A stretch of DNA of 64,000 nt from NCBI GenBank assembly GCA_045579705.1, contig JAZNMP010000003.1, forward strand, positions 1 through 64,000, given 5' to 3'. The translations under genes were made by a program, and so were the position numbers. The notes under the pieces were generated by a model that did not search any database, was not told where the DNA came from, and worked only from the letters and a program-made list of their open reading frames with translations. Below, one piece after another: positions 49,731 to 59,476 of this stretch; within the stretch, counting starts at the first letter, position 1; every line of letters starts with the position of its first letter. The DNA comes from Lachnocurva sp045579705 (GTDB taxonomy: Bacteria > Bacillota > Clostridia > Lachnospirales > Lachnospiraceae).

Positions 49731-50879
49731 CTAAAAAATAACCTCAGAAACATATGATGCTATAGGTCCTATATAATCTTCCTTCGCTGATAGAGAAGTA
49801 TAAAGCACACGATTTACATCTATTTTTCTATCATAGGACTCGCAATACTTTATAACTCTATTTCTGATTTCCTCATTAGAAAAAAGTCTACCTGAAAGGA
49901 CTATTTTTTCCGGCGCCAATATAGTCGCCGAATTTACGATAGCTCTGGCAAATAAATCCATCGCTTCATCGAATGCTTTCGCCTCTCTCCCGGTCGAACT
50001 GCGAACACAGTCGGCAAACTCTGAAACTTCAAAAGGTTTTATTTCCTGCATCGCCTGATAGGAAACCTTTGTCTCCAGACATCCCCGCCTGCCACAGCTG
50101 CATTCCTTTCCATCTTTCTCTACGATAAAATGACCTAATTCAGCAGACCTGCCATGTCTTCCGGTGTAGACTTCTCTACCGATTACGAAATCAGAACCGA
50201 CACCCGGTCCCCATTTAATCAGTAGGAAATCATCCCTTTTCCGGCCCATTCCATACAGGATTTCAGCTTTTGCATAGGAATCGACATTATTGTCTATATA
50301 AATTTTGTATCCGGTTTCATTCTCGAGAATCTCACAAACCTCTACCGGATTATCCCAAATACCATAAGCATGAACAGACACTCCAGCTTCCCTGTCGACT
50401 AATCCGCAGATTCCAACCGATACAGTTTTAATATTGCTTCTGACATTCCTCTTCTGACGCTCGCGGATTTCATCGATTATCATACCGATTTTTTTCAAAA
50501 AAGCTTCTGCGCTAATACTGCTGTCTGTATGAATACTAACCTTCTCTAAACTATTACCAGCGAGGTCTGATAAAGCAACCGTCGTAGTTTCTGCTTCTAT
50601 GTTTACCGCAAACAGATACTCTAAATCATATTTGATATCGCATAGGACCTTTCTCCTACCAGCCCCGTTGCTCTCGTTATTTGTCCCGATTTCCTCCAGG
50701 ATACCCTCTTCGATAAGCTGATTCATAATCTGCGTCACAGAAGCCGGAGTAAGTCCGGTCTCATCGGCTATATCTTTTCTGGAAACAGGTCCCACCTCAC
50801 ATATATAGTTCAGTATAGATGAGCGATTCTGTTTCTTTATCAGGCTCATATTCATTCCTGTATGTTTTGTAGTTCTCAT
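49731..50879 (-). CDS. ROK-family transcriptional regulator of the sulfoquinovose operon
   Basis: 382 residues: MarR-like winged helix near 15-70 (VSRKDIADETGLTPASVTQIMNQL; key part GLTPASVTQIM), then a sugar-kinase-like ROK domain with zinc motif CSCGRRGCLE near 265. ROK proteins sense sugars. ATG overlaps the isomerase stop by 4 bases (ATGA). It is probably the repressor for the operon, acting on the dyad at 58759. Confidence 0.88.
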   Translation of the reverse strand: MRTTKHTGMNMSLIKKQNRSSILNYICEVGPVSRKDIADETGLTPASVTQIMNQLIEEGILEEIGTNNESNGAGRRKVLCDIKYDLEYLFAVNIEAETTTVALSDLAGNSLEKVSIHTDSSISAEAFLKKIGMIIDEIRERQKRNVRSNIKTVSVGICGLVDREAGVSVHAYGIWDNPVEVCEILENETGYKIYIDNNVDSYAKAEILYGMGRKRDDFLLIKWGPGVGSDFVIGREVYTGRHGRSAELGHFIVEKDGKECSCGRRGCLETKVSYQAMQEIKPFEVSEFADCVRSSTGREAKAFDEAMDLFARAIVNSATILAPEKIVLSGRLFSNEEIRNRVIKYCESYDRKIDVNRVLYTSLSAKEDYIGPIASYVSEVIF

Positions 50880-52219
50880 ATAATCTCCACAGGTATATTT
50901 AACATCTTTCCGAGAACTTCCAGTTCTCTCACTACGTCTTTATAGACTACCACAAAATGCGGTTCATATCCTCTTTCTACTGTAGTATAAACTATTTCCT
51001 CTGCAGAAGACTTCGTCTTTACCACTAGAGACGTTCCATTAAACTGCTTTGGTTTGTCGAGGATTTCTCCATCGGTTATAAAGAATCTAAAGCTTCCGTC
51101 TCTGTTTCTGCCTATACGAAAAATAGTCGCTTCTTTTGAAGGCTTGCATCCAAATTCACAGGTTGGTCCAATATGTCTGTTGCAGTGCTCCCCTATCTCG
51201 GCTTTCGTATCTTCACGTGCCAGAGAGCAGGCAGCCATACCACAATGCCAGAAAGTAATAGTATTCTCTTCTTCATCCATAGATACCGGATCGCCAAAGA
51301 ATACAGGCATATCGCTTAGATGCATTCCTATATACATAGAAAGCGCGCCATAAGCATCAGCCTCGCAACTCGTAGCAATCTTTAAATCATTCAGTATAGA
51401 TAAGACTGCACAAACCGGTGTACCAAATTCGACGAAATAATCCGGCCAACATCTGGAACACAGTGCACCGATTTTTTTCTCTCTTACAAACGTATCGTAC
51501 GCTTTATATAGTCTGGCAAAGTCGGAAACATTCTGCGCCGGAACTGATTCAAAGCCCACTAACCTATGCTTTGCATCCTCTAAGTATTCCATACACTCTT
51601 CATCAGTATAACTCTTTGCTCTCTGAATCAACTCTCTCGCTTCGATAGATTCCAACATGACTCCAAACTGTTCTAACATATCGTTATCCAACGCTCTACC
51701 AAAACCAAAGCCCTGTGGAGTATGTCCCACCTGCGCCAAAGTCATATCCTGCATCATAAATCTAACTCTGGCAGCATTTACTGTAGCCTTAATATGCGCT
51801 ATTACTTTTTCTTCCTTCGGAGAACCAAATATATAGTTAATCGGTTCATCTCTAAAAGCCTTTATAGTATTCGCAGCAGAATATGCACCAGTCAGCGAAT
51901 TCAGGCGCAATCTGCCTCCATCGATTACAGGCTCTCTCAATGTCCACAGGAGAATCGGAACATCCCTAAATCTATGCAACACTTCACTCGCAAATGCTGC
52001 ATTTGCAAATGTCACATTCTGGAGTACGATGAGTTCCGGATTTATCCCATCCAAATACTTCTTCAACAAATCGATTGATAGAAGCATATCATCCGGATAC
52101 ACCACATTATCACATACCGATTCTAATAACGAAATCGAATCCTGAAAACATATTCCCGCACTTTCCAGATGAAAAGTCGGTGCACCAATCGGCACATAAG
52201 CAACTTCAAATTTTCTCAT
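50876..52219 (-). CDS. L-fucose/L-arabinose isomerase-like protein, probable sulfoquinovose isomerase
   Basis: 447 residues with the fucose-isomerase-like fold: APTFHLESA near the start, FGTPVCAVLSILNDLKIATSCEADAYGALS with metal-binding Glu and Asp (key part SCEADAYGALS), FWHCGMAACSLA and HIGPTCEFG near the end. In the sulfo-TAL pathway a sugar isomerase makes 6-deoxy-6-sulfofructose from sulfoquinovose. This gene is the best candidate here, by position and fold. Identity is not proven from the sequence. Confidence 0.75.
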   Translation of the reverse strand: MRKFEVAYVPIGAPTFHLESAGICFQDSISLLESVCDNVVYPDDMLLSIDLLKKYLDGINPELIVLQNVTFANAAFASEVLHRFRDVPILLWTLREPVIDGGRLRLNSLTGAYSAANTIKAFRDEPINYIFGSPKEEKVIAHIKATVNAARVRFMMQDMTLAQVGHTPQGFGFGRALDNDMLEQFGVMLESIEARELIQRAKSYTDEECMEYLEDAKHRLVGFESVPAQNVSDFARLYKAYDTFVREKKIGALCSRCWPDYFVEFGTPVCAVLSILNDLKIATSCEADAYGALSMYIGMHLSDMPVFFGDPVSMDEEENTITFWHCGMAACSLAREDTKAEIGEHCNRHIGPTCEFGCKPSKEATIFRIGRNRDGSFRFFITDGEILDKPKQFNGTSLVVKTKSSAEEIVYTTVERGYEPHFVVVYKDVVRELEVLGKMLNIPVEII

Positions 52220-52233
52220 AAATCTATTCCCCT

Positions 52234-52977
52234 TTATTTAAAAAACAATGAAATACCAGCTATAAACAGCAGTATATAGGTCAGAACCATAAAGAATTTC
52301 TGCGACATCTTCTTCGAAAGCACGCTTCCTATAAACATTCCTGCCACCAGCGGCAGCGCCGAGTAAAGCTGAATCCTGACATTATGTATATTCCACATTC
52401 CATTAGTCAACTGACTTACAAATATAATCCCATTTAAAAATATCCAGACCGTCGATATAGTCGCCCTGAACTCTGCTTTCTCATGAATTTTCTCAGCCAG
52501 ATATGCTATCAACAGCGGTCCTCCGCATACATACATCCCATGCACGACTCCCGAAAGCACCAGTATCAGATTAAGGCATATCTCATTCTTATGAAAAAAT
52601 TTTCCTCGTCCGGAGTATTCCAGATATAGCCCTAACCCACCTCGAAACGAGATAAACAGAACTATCACACCCAGTAATAAATAGAGCAATCCTGCATCAT
52701 GTTGCAGTAACTGTCTGATGATAAGCCCTACCACGAGAGACGGTCCCATCACCATCAATATCTTTAAGAGCTCTCTGCGATTCACACTACGATGATTTCC
52801 TATCAGAACATATATCCCGGACCAGACACCCAGCATATTTAACACCGGAACAGCTACATCCATTCCTACCAGCTTTATGGAAAAAGGCATCGCCAGAATC
52901 GTCCCTGCAAATCCAGTGATGCCTTGAATTATATTTGATAAGAGAATTACAACCATAAACAGTAATTCATTTATCAT
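52234..52977 (-). CDS. TauE/SafE-family sulfonate exporter
   Basis: 247 residues, about eight membrane helices. GITGFAGTILAMPFSI near residue 20 is the TauE/SafE repeat. In sulfoglycolytic operons these proteins export sulfonates; here the likely cargo is 2,3-dihydroxypropane-1-sulfonate. Lies 17 bases from the DUF4867-like gene. Confidence 0.85.
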   Translation of the reverse strand: MINELLFMVVILLSNIIQGITGFAGTILAMPFSIKLVGMDVAVPVLNMLGVWSGIYVLIGNHRSVNRRELLKILMVMGPSLVVGLIIRQLLQHDAGLLYLLLGVIVLFISFRGGLGLYLEYSGRGKFFHKNEICLNLILVLSGVVHGMYVCGGPLLIAYLAEKIHEKAEFRATISTVWIFLNGIIFVSQLTNGMWNIHNVRIQLYSALPLVAGMFIGSVLSKKMSQKFFMVLTYILLFIAGISLFFK

Positions 52978-52994
52978 ATTACTCTTCTTTCACA

Positions 52995-53696
52995 TTAATA
53001 ATTAATAGATTTATTCTCACCAAAGATTCCTACATGAGCTCCCTGTTCCACCAGCGGCTGCTTGTGATCATGACAGATAACCCATTTGTTCTTCTGTAGT
53101 AATAAAACCTCTTCGCAGTTTTCTCCTTTTTCCCGGATGAGTTCATCACGGTCTGCTTTTTCCTCATCTGTCAAAGCTGTATTCGTCCCTTTCGGTAGAA
53201 CCACGATGTCTTTAAATCCTGCGTCTTCTACACGAATAGGTGAGAGATGAAGAGTAGTTTCATACATAGAAACCACAGTTCCCTTTGGTACATAGAAGAC
53301 CTCTGCATTAGAGAAATCATACCTGTTATTTTCGATATCATAGGAATGTCCCAGCGCCAGAACGAAATCTGTAACCGCTATATTTACTTCGTTTCCTTTA
53401 TGATACTCAAATCCGTTATAAGACGAATTTCTGCCATTGCAATATCCTATCTGTATAGGCATCCCACCATAAAGGAGAGTCTTTATATCCTCATATTCCT
53501 TTGTTTCCTCTAAGGCGGATAGGCTCGGTTTATATACGTTACCTTCACTCGGAATCTCAGTCTGTTCATCCATTATAGAGATGAGATTGTCTACATCTAT
53601 TTCCGAAATCACTCTTCCATATGACTTAAAATGACTCGAATTTACATCATAGATTTCGACATCATTTTTTGCATTTAAGTCTGTCAGCTTGTCCAT
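52995..53696 (-). CDS. DUF4867-like cupin-type protein
   Basis: 233 residues. FEYHKGNEVNIAV and AEVFYVPKGTVVSMYETTLHLSP resemble cupin strands with possible metal ligands. I recall this family from sulfoquinovose operons of gut Firmicutes, and an isomerase or mutarotase activity is conceivable. Function unproven. Starts 2 bases after the reductase gene ends. Confidence 0.65.
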   Translation of the reverse strand: MDKLTDLNAKNDVEIYDVNSSHFKSYGRVISEIDVDNLISIMDEQTEIPSEGNVYKPSLSALEETKEYEDIKTLLYGGMPIQIGYCNGRNSSYNGFEYHKGNEVNIAVTDFVLALGHSYDIENNRYDFSNAEVFYVPKGTVVSMYETTLHLSPIRVEDAGFKDIVVLPKGTNTALTDEEKADRDELIREKGENCEEVLLLQKNKWVICHDHKQPLVEQGAHVGIFGENKSINY

Positions 53697-53698
53697 CG

Positions 53699-54556
53699 CT
53701 AGTTCCCCTTTACCACCTTTATAGTAGCGCAGAAGTCCTCTTTGCCATAACCCAGTTCGAGTGCTTTATCATACACAGACACAGCGTTTAATTCTCCAGG
53801 CATAGACACCTTTGACTCCTCTGCCAGATTTGCACAGATATGTACATCTTTATGCATATTTTCAACGGAAAAAGCTGTAGTATAATCTTCTCTACTTATA
53901 GACTCCTTCTTTGAATCCAGATAAAAATTCTGACCGCCACCATAGGAAATCGCTTCCGCAAAAGTCAGAATATCTATTCCATTTGCTGCTGCCAGAGTAG
54001 ATGTCTCATTTACACCGTTCTGTATCTGAGAAACCAAAGCATTGTGACAGATCTTCATAACGAGTCCTTTTCCATTGTCGCCGAGACGGATTACATTCTC
54101 ACCCATCATCTTCAAGATAGGAAGCGCCTTCTCGTATGCACTCTCAGAGCCACCTACATATATTCCGAGCTTTCCTGCGATAGCAGCAGGTTTACTTTTT
54201 ACAACAGGTGCATCGATAAACTCTGCGCCTGTAGCCTTCACCTGTTTTGATATCTCTACTGAAACACTTGGATCTATCGTACTCATATCGATACAAAGCT
54301 TTCCGGCTCCCAATACCGGCAGGATTTCCTCATATACAGAACGACTATGTTCAGACTTAGGAACCATACTAATAAATACATCTACATTCTCACATACTTC
54401 CTTTGAAGAAGAACATGGAATCGCTCCAACTGATTCAAGCTTCTGTACCTTAGCTTCTACATAATCAAATACATACACGCTATCAGCATTTTTCTTTACT
54501 ATATTCTCACACATGGACTCGCCCATAATTCCGAGTCCGACAAAACCTACTTTCAT
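53699..54556 (-). CDS. Beta-hydroxyacid dehydrogenase, probable sulfolactaldehyde reductase
   Basis: 285 residues. N-terminal Rossmann motif GFVGLGIMGESM, substrate loop DAPVVKSKPAAIAG, and catalytic Lys in GLVMKICHNAL near 170. This is the 3-hydroxyisobutyrate dehydrogenase/YihU group. With the transaldolase next to it, it should reduce 3-sulfolactaldehyde to 2,3-dihydroxypropane-1-sulfonate with NADH. Confidence 0.85.
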   Translation of the reverse strand: MKVGFVGLGIMGESMCENIVKKNADSVYVFDYVEAKVQKLESVGAIPCSSSKEVCENVDVFISMVPKSEHSRSVYEEILPVLGAGKLCIDMSTIDPSVSVEISKQVKATGAEFIDAPVVKSKPAAIAGKLGIYVGGSESAYEKALPILKMMGENVIRLGDNGKGLVMKICHNALVSQIQNGVNETSTLAAANGIDILTFAEAISYGGGQNFYLDSKKESISREDYTTAFSVENMHKDVHICANLAEESKVSMPGELNAVSVYDKALELGYGKEDFCATIKVVKGN

Positions 54557-54566
54557 ATCTTTCCCC

Positions 54567-55253
54567 CTACTCAGTTACTGTGTTATCCCATGCATTTTCA
54601 AAAGTCTCAATACCCTGACGTGTAAATGCATGATGCATGCTGTCTTTATAAACCTGAAGTCCTGCTGTTACAATATCAGCACCTACAGTTGCACAATCTA
54701 CAAACTGCTTTGGAGTACGAACTGCAGCACAGATGATTTCTGTCTGTTTATAGAAACCATAGTTCTTATAGATATCCACGATATCCTTTATATACTGCTT
54801 ACAATCCTCACCGTTCTGTTCCTTCCATCCGATAAATGGTGACACGAATTTCGAACCGTTCTTTGCCGGAAGTATAGCCTGTGATGGTGAAAAAATAAGT
54901 GTCACATTTGTACGTATGCCTTCCTTCTCCAATCTTCTGGCAGCTGTAACACCCGCTTCTGTAGCCGGAATCTTTATTACGAAGTTAGAACAGATAGCAC
55001 TAATCTTTCTGGCCTCGTTCACCATATCCTCAGCATTATCCAGATGTGGATTAATCTCAACTGAAATAGGGAATTTCTCATATCCTTCTATTCCTTCAGC
55101 CTTTACCCAATCAGCCATATCGGTAATCGCTTTCATAAAAGGCTTTCCTGATAACATGATGTGCTTTGGATTCGTAGTAACTCCATCTATTCCAAATGTC
55201 TCATAAGCCTCTTTAATTTCATCCATCTTTGCGCTGTCCAAAAAGTATTTCAT
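54567..55253 (-). CDS. Transaldolase, probable sulfofructose transaldolase
   Basis: 228 residues, the short class. The Schiff-base lysine is in FVIKIPATEAG. Start motif MKYFLDSAKMDEIKEA is usual for the class. In sulfo-TAL it splits sulfofructose to sulfolactaldehyde and passes dihydroxyacetone to glyceraldehyde 3-phosphate, giving fructose 6-phosphate. Assigned to the sulfo form because of the GH31 gene and the reductase. Confidence 0.85.
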   Translation of the reverse strand: MKYFLDSAKMDEIKEAYETFGIDGVTTNPKHIMLSGKPFMKAITDMADWVKAEGIEGYEKFPISVEINPHLDNAEDMVNEARKISAICSNFVIKIPATEAGVTAARRLEKEGIRTNVTLIFSPSQAILPAKNGSKFVSPFIGWKEQNGEDCKQYIKDIVDIYKNYGFYKQTEIICAAVRTPKQFVDCATVGADIVTAGLQVYKDSMHHAFTRQGIETFENAWDNTVTE

Positions 55254-55271
55254 AATTTTCTCCTTTATATA

Positions 55272-56753
55272 CTAGTTATTCTTAAACTTAAGTGCGTTAT
55301 TCTTATCCCAGAGGTTCTCATACTTAAAGCCTGTTACTTTCTCACAGACACGACGTTCCTCCTCTGTGATAGTGCTGTTATCCTCACCTTTTCTTCTGGC
55401 TACTTCCTTTACCACGATCTCAAATTCCTTCTTTCCCATAGGGAACTTCCATGTAACAAAGAGTGTGATCAGAAGCAATAGAACCTGTGAGAACACGTAG
55501 ATATATACGATTCCCATCTGTACTGATGCGCACTGCCTCATCTTCTGTGCTGCCAGCAATTCGTCGTAGTTTATCGCTGAAAGCAGTAAACCGATCAGGA
55601 AGGTTGAAATACCTGTAGAAATCTTTCTGATAAAAGTAGCCATTCCTGATACGATACCAGGTCTGTTAATACCTGTAATCAACTCATCCACGTCCGCCAT
55701 ATCAGCGAGAATCGCATAGATAGATGTAGAAGTAGCTGCCATTCCCAAACCTATTACGAAAGATAGTGCGAGAATAATCTTGAAGTTTGCTCCCTCATAG
55801 GAGAAGAACAATAGCGCCAGAGTCGCTATGATTCTGATAGGTGTAGCCAACAGAATCGGGAACTTCTTTGAGGTCTTTGCCATGATAGGCGCAAAGATAA
55901 TCATTCCCAAAAACTGTGCAATCAGTAGTATTCCCATCAGGATTGTAAAGTTACCACCGCCGTATGCATTAAGCACATCATCAATATAGTAAACTGCGAG
56001 TCCCGTTACGAAATCCGCCGCACACTGTCCAAAGATAAATATGCAGAGGAACAATACAAACGCTTTACTCTTATATACTGTAAATGACTGAGTAAATGTC
56101 TCGCCCATAGTCATAGGCTTAATAGTTTTATCTTTTTCCCATGTTCCAAAAAAGGTAATCAGAATTGAAATGATAAAGATTACACCAAAGATTAAAGCAA
56201 CGCTGAAATACTGCATGCTGTTTGTATTATCTTTAATCATAATAGTCGGAATCAGACCTGCCAGAATCGCACCAAATGATGAGAAAATCATTCGAATACT
56301 TGAGAATTTAGATCTGACGGTATAATCCTCGACCATATCTGGCAGCAATCCGTTATATGGAACCATTACGATTGTAAATCCAGTAGAAAACAGGATATAC
56401 ATAAGCACATAGAATCCATACTGGAACGCTCCCTCAAAAGGTATCCAAAGTAATACAAATGTAATTGCAGATATGATAGACCCGATCAGAATATAGAATC
56501 TCTTTGCTCCGAATTTCGATTTCGTCCTATCCGCGATATTCCCCATCATAGGGTCTGTAATCGCATCCCAGACCTTTCCTATCAATGGAATAGTTCCTGC
56601 CAAAGCCGGTGACATTCCGAGTGCTTTCGTGAGGAACACTGTAAAAAATGTTGAGATTATTACAAATGCTCCACCACCATAAATATCAGCAAATCCATAA
56701 GCCATCTTCGACGACAGTTTGCTCTGTCTTTCCTTCAACGCCTGATCTTCCAT
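55272..56753 (-). CDS. GPH/MFS sugar symporter, probable sulfoquinovose importer
   Basis: 493 residues with 12 membrane helices. GKVWDAITDPMMGNIADRTKSKFG is the glycoside-pentoside-hexuronide signature (key part DAITDPMMGNIADRTKSKFG). Close in plan to YihO/YihP. Likely brings in sulfoquinovose or its glycoside with Na+. 13 bases after the GH31 gene. Confidence 0.86.
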   Translation of the reverse strand: MEDQALKERQSKLSSKMAYGFADIYGGGAFVIISTFFTVFLTKALGMSPALAGTIPLIGKVWDAITDPMMGNIADRTKSKFGAKRFYILIGSIISAITFVLLWIPFEGAFQYGFYVLMYILFSTGFTIVMVPYNGLLPDMVEDYTVRSKFSSIRMIFSSFGAILAGLIPTIMIKDNTNSMQYFSVALIFGVIFIISILITFFGTWEKDKTIKPMTMGETFTQSFTVYKSKAFVLFLCIFIFGQCAADFVTGLAVYYIDDVLNAYGGGNFTILMGILLIAQFLGMIIFAPIMAKTSKKFPILLATPIRIIATLALLFFSYEGANFKIILALSFVIGLGMAATSTSIYAILADMADVDELITGINRPGIVSGMATFIRKISTGISTFLIGLLLSAINYDELLAAQKMRQCASVQMGIVYIYVFSQVLLLLITLFVTWKFPMGKKEFEIVVKEVARRKGEDNSTITEEERRVCEKVTGFKYENLWDKNNALKFKNN

Positions 56754-56766
56754 TTAACCCTCTCCT

Positions 56767-58734
56767 TTAACATAAACTATACATATCCGCTACCCCTAGC
56801 AGACTCATAAACTCAGGACTGTTTTTTCGTATAAATACAGGTGGTTCACCTATCGGTGCATCTATGTAAACCTCTCCCCCGCTGTATTCTTTTTTCGAAA
56901 AAAGATGTATCCATTCATCTTTAGGTAGATGCACGATTCGACCGACTGCCCCTTCCTTTATAATCGGTGCTACCAGAACATCTCTTCCCAACAGATACTC
57001 TGTCATTTCGTCATATGCCCATTCCTCATCGTAGTGATAGAAAACAGGACGCATAACCGGTATGCCACGGCTGTTTGCCTCAGCCACGAGATTCTTTAGA
57101 TAATCCTTTAAATTTGCATGCATGACAGAAGTTCTCTCGAGCTGATTCAACAGATCCTCATCATCGTCAAACTGAACATCATTGACAGGCTGATTTCCCT
57201 CATGACTTCTGAAAAGTGGTGAGAACACATTCATCTCTTCCCATCTCATCAGCAGCTCTTTCGATCTACGCATATGCATAATCGTCGTATATCCGCCTAC
57301 ATCAGAATGCGCTATAGGATACCCTGACATCGCCAGCGATAAAGTCGCCGGAATAACAGATGGAAGCCCATCATCCACAGACCAGTCGACATGCTGATCA
57401 CCGGTCCACATCATCAGGGAGTTGTTTACAGTTCCTGTAAACCCTGCACGTGTAAAAAAGAATACTTCACCGATTTTATTGCATTCTTCTATCGCTTCCC
57501 TGTTCAATCTCGCCCAGATGGCTGGCCATTCATTATGAAGTTCAGATGGATTTTCTCCACTGTGAAGCACACAATCGACTGGCAGATATTCTCCGAAGTC
57601 TGCCATCCAGCCTCCCATTCCGAGACCTATCATATTGTCCTTTATAAGCCCTTTATACCATTCATAAGCTTCAGGATTCGTGAAGTCGACCATAGCAGCC
57701 GGGAAAGTTGTAATCGTAACCAGGTAGTCTTTGCCGTCTTTATCCTTTACGCAGTAGCCTCTTTCAGATGCAATCCTGTACAGATTTTTCTCCAGTGCTA
57801 TAAAGGGATTTATATATCCGAGGAACTTGATTCCCTGTTCATTCCACTCGACTATCTTCCTGTCTAAATTTGGATAGAGATTTCTATCCCATTCCCAGTT
57901 CCACATAACCTGGTAACCAAAGCCAGTCTTTCTGCAGCCGCACCAGTCCTGTGACCAGATACCGCTTATCTTTACATTATGAGCTTTAGCTTTTCTAATC
58001 TTCTCATCGATGATATCGCATCCGCCCTGAATAGCCAGAATCGCACCATCATAAATCCAATCTGGAAGAGTTACTGTCCGGCCCAGTATTTTTGCCAGTT
58101 CTTCTGAAATCTCTTCAAAAGTGTCTGCATATCCGATATAGAATACCGGTGGTTCTTCGAACTTCAAAACTGTCCTGTTCAGACTTCTAAAATCGAACTC
58201 GGTGTAATTCTTTACGTCACAGTGCACATAGTATTTCTTTGAAGATACAAAAGTCGGCTGTGCATAGTAGGATTCATATTTATCAAATTTAAGTGTTTTA
58301 TCGGGATGTTTTCCTGTGATTTTTTCTTTTAGAATCTTGCGGCCAATACGATTCGTATTTTGATGTTCTGCCACCCAGATCCTAACTTTTTCCCCTTTTA
58401 AATTAAACTTAGAATATGTTTCCCCACATCCATAGATTCGTTCCGTCTCATCTGCTTTAAACGAAACAAAGAATCGATTAAACTTCTCCCCGTCCCCGGA
58501 AAAAGAGACTTTAAAACGTTGCCCCTCATCTTTCACATTCAGGCTAAATAGATCACCGGTCAGAGGCCCTTTGAAATCCACTCTATAACCCTCATCGGTT
58601 TCAAAAGTACCTATACGTTCCAGTTTAACCGTCCTCTGAAGTTTAGTCTTGTACTTGAAACTTCCCCGCTTCATCGTGAAATGATCTTCACCGACGCCCA
58701 GCACAAGCCCTAAATCTTTCAGTAATTCTCTCAA
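56767..58734 (-). CDS. GH31 sulfoquinovosidase
   Basis: 655 residues. YihQ-type GH31: GGWMADFGEYLPVD has the catalytic nucleophile Asp, MWTGDQHVDW the acid/base region, and WSQDWCGCRKTGFG the segment whose Arg and neighbours bind sulfonate in known sulfoquinovosidases. It releases sulfoquinovose from plant sulfolipid head groups. First gene of the operon behind the dyad promoter. No signal peptide, so it acts inside the cell after import. Confidence 0.88.
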   Translation of the reverse strand: MRELLKDLGLVLGVGEDHFTMKRGSFKYKTKLQRTVKLERIGTFETDEGYRVDFKGPLTGDLFSLNVKDEGQRFKVSFSGDGEKFNRFFVSFKADETERIYGCGETYSKFNLKGEKVRIWVAEHQNTNRIGRKILKEKITGKHPDKTLKFDKYESYYAQPTFVSSKKYYVHCDVKNYTEFDFRSLNRTVLKFEEPPVFYIGYADTFEEISEELAKILGRTVTLPDWIYDGAILAIQGGCDIIDEKIRKAKAHNVKISGIWSQDWCGCRKTGFGYQVMWNWEWDRNLYPNLDRKIVEWNEQGIKFLGYINPFIALEKNLYRIASERGYCVKDKDGKDYLVTITTFPAAMVDFTNPEAYEWYKGLIKDNMIGLGMGGWMADFGEYLPVDCVLHSGENPSELHNEWPAIWARLNREAIEECNKIGEVFFFTRAGFTGTVNNSLMMWTGDQHVDWSVDDGLPSVIPATLSLAMSGYPIAHSDVGGYTTIMHMRRSKELLMRWEEMNVFSPLFRSHEGNQPVNDVQFDDDEDLLNQLERTSVMHANLKDYLKNLVAEANSRGIPVMRPVFYHYDEEWAYDEMTEYLLGRDVLVAPIIKEGAVGRIVHLPKDEWIHLFSKKEYSGGEVYIDAPIGEPPVFIRKNSPEFMSLLGVADMYSLC

Positions 58735-58758
58735 AAGAATCCCCCCTTTTTCGGAATT

Positions 58759-58811
58759 GCTAATTAATTAAACGTCTTAATTAATTATAGCATTACCCTC
58801 TCAATACTCAA
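58759..58811 (-). promoter_or_regulatory. Sulfoquinovose operon promoter with ROK-type operator
   Basis: TTGAGT (58811-58806), 16 bases, TATAAT (58789-58784) on the minus strand. A perfect dyad, TAATTAATTAA and TTAATTAATTA around ACGTC (58761-58787), overlaps the -10 and start region. AT-rich dyads of this kind are bound by NagC/XylR-like ROK proteins. Confidence 0.8.
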
Positions 58812-58901
58812 TCACAATCTGCGGGAAAAGTTATACAAAATCCCCCTTATATTTTTGTATATATTTCCGATATATTATTTAGAGAGTGAGGAAGGTATAT
58901 T

Positions 58902-59417
58902 ATGTCTTTTAATATTACATCAAATTCTACCCTCAGGGTTGCATATGGAAGTTACAGAAACCTGATCTCAAAGAACGATCGAGAAGGGGCTTCTAATGTT
59001 GCGCTCGTGCGTGCTGACTCCTATGCCTTAAACAACACTATAAAGAGTCTCCGTTTTGCTAAATACACTGATAAGAAAGACCCGACGGAAACAACAGGAA
59101 ATGCTAAGACATACTCACACAAATTAAAAGCATTCTTAGACACCTATAACAACACTTTCGAGTCCAGCAAAACAAGCCACGATTCGAATCTAAAACAGGC
59201 GGCTTCCTCTATGAAGTCTCTAGTAAAGAAATATAAAAACGAGCTCGAAGAAGTCGGTATCACGATTGATAAAGACGGCTACTTAAAAAAGAGCGGAAGC
59301 TCAAAGATAGAAACGACCAAACCTTTCGAAGACCTCTTCGGAAAAAAATCGAAATTCCTACAGGAACTCGATAGAATTCCAAACAAAATAAAGAACCGTG
59401 TAGATATCCTAATCTAG
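58902..59417 (+). CDS. Hypothetical protein, helical
   Basis: 171 residues, Lys/Ser-rich, mostly helical, no signal or membrane segment. VAYGSYRNLISKND and IDKDGYLKKSGSSK are the most distinctive parts. It has AGGAAGG before the ATG and an AT-rich promoter region. I do not recognise the family; the Asn/Ser-rich start and -DKDGYLK- segment recall flagellar-associated proteins, but this is weak. Confidence 0.65.
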   Translation: MSFNITSNSTLRVAYGSYRNLISKNDREGASNVALVRADSYALNNTIKSLRFAKYTDKKDPTETTGNAKTYSHKLKAFLDTYNNTFESSKTSHDSNLKQAASSMKSLVKKYKNELEEVGITIDKDGYLKKSGSSKIETTKPFEDLFGKKSKFLQELDRIPNKIKNRVDILI

Positions 59418-59430
59418 GATTTTCTATATA

Positions 59431-59476
59431 AAAACATGGCCTCGTACCACATTAGAATAGTGATACGAGGTCATGT
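59431..59476. terminator. Bidirectional terminator inside the trkH 3' end
   Basis: AACATGGCCTCGTA and TACGAGGTCATGTT form a long stem with A/T-rich flanks on both sides. The last nine codons of trkH are part of the stem. Confidence 0.8.
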
